Origin: Bacteroidota bacterium | Lineage (GTDB): Bacteria > Bacteroidota > Bacteroidia > Chitinophagales > Saprospiraceae | Assembly (NCBI GenBank): GCA_020160935.1 | Contig: JAIUPL010000020.1 | Location: 1 to 64,000 of the forward strand | DNA: 64,000 nucleotides | Direction of reading: 5' to 3' | Shown here: positions 60,792 to 64,000 of the stretch, one piece after another | How the letters are laid out: the number at the start of each line of letters is the position of its first letter | Numbering within the stretch: position 1 is the stretch's first letter | Program-made: the position numbers and the translations under genes | The notes under the pieces: generated by a model | Databases searched by the model: none | What the model saw: the letters and a program-made list of their open reading frames with translations, nothing else | What the model was told of the DNA's origin: nothing

Positions 60792-61703
60792 ATGAGTGAC
60801 AAACTTCGGGCATATTTGGCTCTCCATTTTTGTGTTTTGATCTGGGGATTTACGGCTATACTGGGCAAACTGATCACCTTGCCTACCCTTCCGCTGGTGT
60901 GGTGGCGGGTGCTGATATGCTGTGGCATCTTGCTGGCGTTTGTGCCGATGGCCCAGATAAAAAACCTGGGAAGGTATCGATTTTGGAGCCTGTTCGGGGT
61001 GGGTTTGCTGGTCGGTATACACTGGTTGTGTTTTTATGGCGCCGTGAAAATTGCCAATGCCTCGGTCGGCGTAGCCTCTATGGCCACCACCTCGTTTTTT
61101 GCCGCTATTGCCGAACCCGTCATTCTGAAACAACGGGTAAAGTGGTACGAACTCCTGTTGGGTATACTCATCTTGCCGGGCATGGCACTGGTAGTAGGCA
61201 CCATCGACTGGACGATGCGCGCCGGACTGGCTGTGGGTATTGTAGGTGCTTTACTGGCAGCCGTTTTTACCGCCTTGAATAAAAAAGTGCTGGAAAATAA
61301 TCCGCCGCCACCGCTGGCCATGAGCCTGGTAGAATTGTCGGGTGCCCTGGGTGTTACGTCCCTGGTGTTGTTGCCCATGCTGTGGTATGCTCCGGATATG
61401 CGCCTGGCGCTGGAAGGCTGGGACTGGCTGTGGATAATGGTGCTTTCGCTGGTGTGCACCCTGCTGCCGTATTACCTTACCTTGCTGGCTATGCGGCACC
61501 TGACGGCTTTCGCCACCAACCTGACCATCAACCTTGAGCCCATTTATGGTGTTTTGCTGGCGGCGGTACTGTTTCGGGAAGATAAAGTGCTGGGGCCTCA
61601 TTTTTACCTTGGCATGGTCATCATCCTGATTGCAGTATTCAGCCACCCGTTTCTGAAAAAAATATTTGAAAAAAAAGCACCGGCTCCTGCTCCGGTTTCC
61701 TGA
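60792..61703 (+). CDS. DMT-superfamily (EamA) transporter
   Basis: 303 residues and ten transmembrane helices in two EamA halves: LHFCVLIWGFTAILGKL...VVWWRVLICCGILLA, KIANASVGVASMATTSFFAAIAEPVILKQ, then YLTLLAMRHLTAFATNLTINLEPIYGVLLAAVLF. Probably exports amino acids or other metabolites; the substrate is unknown. DUF4834 follows 3 nt later. Confidence 0.9.
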   Translation: MSDKLRAYLALHFCVLIWGFTAILGKLITLPTLPLVWWRVLICCGILLAFVPMAQIKNLGRYRFWSLFGVGLLVGIHWLCFYGAVKIANASVGVASMATTSFFAAIAEPVILKQRVKWYELLLGILILPGMALVVGTIDWTMRAGLAVGIVGALLAAVFTALNKKVLENNPPPPLAMSLVELSGALGVTSLVLLPMLWYAPDMRLALEGWDWLWIMVLSLVCTLLPYYLTLLAMRHLTAFATNLTINLEPIYGVLLAAVLFREDKVLGPHFYLGMVIILIAVFSHPFLKKIFEKKAPAPAPVS

Positions 61704-61706
61704 ATT

Positions 61707-61877
61707 ATGCTGCTCAAATGGCTTTTTACCCTGCTGGCTTTGATCTGGCTTTACCAGGCCCTGCGCCCGATGTTTACCATTCAACAGCCCGCACCACCGC
61801 CATCACGACCGCCTGAAAACGATTCCTCTAGCGGAGATATGGGAGGGGAATATATTGATTATGAGGAAATTAAATAG
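61707..61877 (+). CDS. DUF4834-like small membrane protein
   Basis: 56 residues. One N-terminal transmembrane helix (MLLKWLFTLLALIWLYQALRP), a Pro/Gln-rich linker, and the C-terminal motif GGEYIDYEEIK, which is how DUF4834 proteins end. Starts 3 nt after the EamA gene, so co-transcribed. Role unknown. Its stop codon overlaps the first base of a palindrome. Confidence 0.75.
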   Translation: MLLKWLFTLLALIWLYQALRPMFTIQQPAPPPSRPPENDSSSGDMGGEYIDYEEIK

Positions 61878-62015
61878 TTATCAGTTATCCGTTATTGGTT
61901 ATCAGGGTGGTAAGGGAACATTTGTACGAATGTTTGGCACCTCAATAGGGAATGCCTTGAATTCGTACAGATGGTACCTTACCACCCTGATAACCAATAA
62001 CGGATAACTGATAAC
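61877..62015. repeat. Inverted repeat with perfect 39-nt arms of GTTATCA words
   Basis: Arms 61877-61915 and 61977-62015 are exact reverse complements built of 7-nt words (GTTATCA, GTTATCC, GTTATTG). The 61-nt loop has a second stem (TGTACGAAT at 61923 with ATTCGTACA at 61961). It lies between the DUF4834-like gene and the pseudouridine synthase. Confidence 0.95.
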
Positions 62016-62035
62016 CAATAACCAAACCACGGCAC

Positions 62036-62695
62036 ATGAAAAAACTTCACGACGATCCGTTTCTTGTCATTTACAACAAACCGCCGGGCATACCCGTACA
62101 GGCCGACAAAACGGGCGATACGCCGCTGCTGGAAATAGCGGAAAAATATGCCAAACGCACTTTGCACCTTGTGCATCGGATGGATCGTCCGGTAAGCGGC
62201 GCCATATTGCTGGCCAAAACCAAAGCCGTAATGACGGCCCTGACCGAGCAGTTTAAAAACCGGGAAATCAGCAAGGAATACCTGGCCATCGTAGGGCAAT
62301 TGCCACCGCAACAGGAAGGCACTCTGGTGCATTTCCTGCGCAAAAACGAAGCGAAAAATATTTCCGTAGCCTACGCTGAAGAAACGCCCGGCGCCGAACG
62401 CGCCGAATTAAAATACCGCGTGCTGGGCAGTAGCGATCGCTACCATTTGCTTCATATTCAATTGCTTACAGGCCGCCACCACCAGATTCGGGCTCAACTT
62501 TCCGCCATCGGATGCCCTATCCGTGGCGATGTAAAATACGGATTCAAACGCGCCAATAAAAACCGTTCGATCGACCTGCATGCCTGGAAACTTTCTTTCG
62601 AACATCCACACAGCGGTGAAACTTTATCGGTGACGGCTCCGTTACCGGATGAAGTGGTGTGGAAGGCTTTTGGAGAGGTGAGAAGTGAGATGTGA
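62036..62695 (+). CDS. RluA-family RNA pseudouridine synthase
   Basis: 219 residues. The catalytic motif HRMDRPVSGAILLAKT (aspartate about D46) is preceded by FLVIYNKPPGIPVQ and followed by KEYLAIVGQLPP and TGRHHQIRAQLSAIGCPIRGDVKYG. There is no S4 domain, so it is the short type related to RluA/TruC. Target RNA unknown. The last codons (EVRSEM) are encoded by a GAGGTGAGAAG repeat tract. Confidence 0.9.
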   Translation: MKKLHDDPFLVIYNKPPGIPVQADKTGDTPLLEIAEKYAKRTLHLVHRMDRPVSGAILLAKTKAVMTALTEQFKNREISKEYLAIVGQLPPQQEGTLVHFLRKNEAKNISVAYAEETPGAERAELKYRVLGSSDRYHLLHIQLLTGRHHQIRAQLSAIGCPIRGDVKYGFKRANKNRSIDLHAWKLSFEHPHSGETLSVTAPLPDEVVWKAFGEVRSEM

Positions 62696-62722
62696 GAAGC
62701 GAGATACAATAACCCCTGATAT

Positions 62723-63274
62723 ATGATGACCGAAAAAGAAACAATTCGAACAAGCAAATTCCTTAGTCTGGTGCTTCGCCACCAGCCAGAAAAAATAGGC
62801 ATTCAACTCGACGAAAACGGGTGGACAGAAGTATCCACCCTGCTGAACGCCCTCCGCAGCCATGGCGTGGTGCTTTCACTGGAAAATCTGCGGCATGTTG
62901 TCGAAACCAACAACAAAAAACGTTTTGCATTCGACGATTCGGGCCTGAAAATTCGCGCCAGCCAAGGCCATTCCATCGACATTGATCTGGACTATGTGCC
63001 AAAAATGCCACCGGAAATCCTGTACCATGGTACTGCACACACTTTTCTTGCCTCCATTCTTAATACTGGCCTCGATAAACGCAAGCGACACCATGTTCAC
63101 CTGAGTAAAGATGTGGAGACCGCCCTGCAGGTAGGAGGTCGCCACGGTAAACCCGTGGTACTGACTATTCTGGCTGGTAAAATGGCTGCACAAGGCTTCG
63201 CTTTTTTCCAGTCCGAAAATGGGGTATGGCTCACGGAACACGTGCCGACCGAATTTATTGAAGTTCCGAGATAG
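62723..63274 (+). CDS. kptA: RNA 2'-phosphotransferase (Tpt1/KptA)
   Basis: 183 residues (ATG 62723 or 62726). The winged N-terminal domain has SKFLSLVLRHQPEKIGIQLDENGWTEV with the catalytic R-H pair. The ADP-ribosyltransferase-like half has KIRASQGHS, YHGTAHTFLASILNTGLDKRKRHHVHLS and GGRHGKPVV. It transfers an internal RNA 2'-phosphate to NAD+. In yeast it finishes tRNA splicing; its bacterial role is unclear because no matching ligase pathway is normally present. Downstream of the pseudouridine synthase by 27 nt, perhaps co-transcribed. Confidence 0.92.
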   Translation: MMTEKETIRTSKFLSLVLRHQPEKIGIQLDENGWTEVSTLLNALRSHGVVLSLENLRHVVETNNKKRFAFDDSGLKIRASQGHSIDIDLDYVPKMPPEILYHGTAHTFLASILNTGLDKRKRHHVHLSKDVETALQVGGRHGKPVVLTILAGKMAAQGFAFFQSENGVWLTEHVPTEFIEVPR

Positions 63275-63430
63275 ATCCGGCATGTTTCCGCAGCGAATTA
63301 TGAGTACTGCATGTTAAAAAAACATTTTATGTCATATAGACAAACTATTTGTTGTTTGGTCTAAAAAAACAACGTGCCTGCCGACCTGCCCCGACATTTG
63401 CAGCGTATTATCTATTGCGCTGCACTCCTT

Positions 63431-64000
63431 ATGAAATTTTTGACCACCCTCTTGTTGTTGGGCTCCCTCCAGGCCTTGCAGGCTCAATCTGCGACCGTAA
63501 AAGGTTTTTTAAAATCGCCCGAAAATGAGGCTATCTCCTTTGCGCAGGTTGCCTTGTTCCATCTTTCCGACAGTACCCTAGCCAAAGCCGCACTGAGCAA
63601 TGAATCGGGCGTTTTCGACCTGGTGGGGCTGCGCCCCGGTCGCTATTTTCTGAAAGCCGTTTACCTCGGCATGCAGGACCTTTACAGCCGGGAAATAAGC
63701 CTTGCTGAAAACCAGCAACTCGATCTAGGCGCCCTTTCCTTTACAACGGCTTCCATGAGCCTGAACGAAACCCTCATCGTCGCATCGCGCCCACTGGTGG
63801 AAGTAAAACCTGATCGCCTGGTTTTTAATGTTACCGGAACCATCAACAGCGCAGGTACCGACGCACTTTCTCTGTTGCGAAAAGCACCCAGCATAACGGT
63901 TGACAACAACAACAATGTGAGTGTACTGGGCAGGGCGGGCGTACTGTTGTATGTCGATGGCAAACGCCTTCCGCTCACGGGGGAAGAACTGACCAATTAC
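63431..64000 (+). CDS. Outer-membrane beta-barrel (TonB-type) protein, 5' part only
   Basis: The first 190 residues of a protein cut off by the window end. Signal peptide MKFLTTLLLLGSLQALQAQ, then a carboxypeptidase-regulatory-like domain (about 22-100: VKGFLKSPENEAISFAQVALFHLSDS...SNESGVFDLVGLRPGRYFLKAVYLG), then the plug start: VASRPLVEVKPDRLVFNVTGTIN and LLRKAPSITVDNNNNVSVLGRAGVLLYVDGKRLPLTG. This matches the outer_membrane_beta-barrel family of Bacteroidota. The substrate is unknown. The 156 nt upstream show no clear promoter. Confidence 0.85.
   Translation, partial: MKFLTTLLLLGSLQALQAQSATVKGFLKSPENEAISFAQVALFHLSDSTLAKAALSNESGVFDLVGLRPGRYFLKAVYLGMQDLYSREISLAENQQLDLGALSFTTASMSLNETLIVASRPLVEVKPDRLVFNVTGTINSAGTDALSLLRKAPSITVDNNNNVSVLGRAGVLLYVDGKRLPLTGEELTNY

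Overview
The window looks like the chromosome of a Bacteroidota bacterium, probably from the Saprospiria/Chitinophagia side of the phylum. This is inferred from a type IX secretion C-terminal sorting domain, TonB-dependent and BamA-like outer-membrane proteins, DUF4834, DUF5777 and DUF1361 proteins, TAnnTTTG-type promoter elements, few recognisable Shine-Dalgarno sites, and proteins with an N-terminal effector-associated-domain-like region. No rRNA, tRNA, CRISPR array or intact insertion sequence was seen.

Layout. Positions 1-8.1 kb (minus strand) hold a secreted TPR protein, a membrane protein with an effector-associated-like N-terminus, and a very large Asp-box/PKD/LamG protein exported by type IX secretion. 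Positions 8.5-19.2 kb (all minus) form a sulfur-oxidation island: two YeeE/YedE half-transporters, an OprD-like porin, a metallo-beta-lactamase/double-rhodanese protein, a TSUP exporter, an AraC regulator, a SoxB-like metallohydrolase, a TsdA-like dihaem cytochrome and a type II sulfide:quinone oxidoreductase. Four promoters in this island carry the same Crp-type palindrome at an almost constant distance from the -7 element. Positions 19.7-29 kb hold envelope and housekeeping genes (OmpA-like, OsmC, PhoH, TonB receptor, FemAB-like acyltransferase, BamA-like barrel, coiled-coil/HhH protein). Positions 29.9-37.5 kb are an AT-rich type I restriction-modification operon (hsdM-hsdS-DUF1016 nuclease-hsdR) with a 21-bp-phased repeat array upstream.

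Positions 38-47.9 kb hold a pentapeptide protein, a quinone-oxidoreductase-like dehydrogenase, a Crp/Fnr regulator, rpoN, a second effector-associated-like membrane protein, uvrA and a 40-residue membrane protein. Positions 48-51.6 kb are a tandem set of two haem-motif lipoproteins, an OB-fold protein, a YceI protein and a DUF5777 barrel. The remainder is core: DUF1361, aroB with a histidine kinase, rpsF-rpsR-rplI, glycogen phosphorylase, hemA, a DMT exporter, DUF4834, an RluA pseudouridine synthase, Tpt1/KptA, and the start of a TonB-type barrel cut off by the window end.

The most unusual feature at window scale is in the intergenic spaces. Many are filled by long, often perfect inverted repeats with arms of 39-78 nt. 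Their outer parts are short tandem words (7-10 nt) that differ from locus to locus, while several cores share a GGTACACTCTACG-like motif. Stop codons of flanking genes often lie inside the arms.
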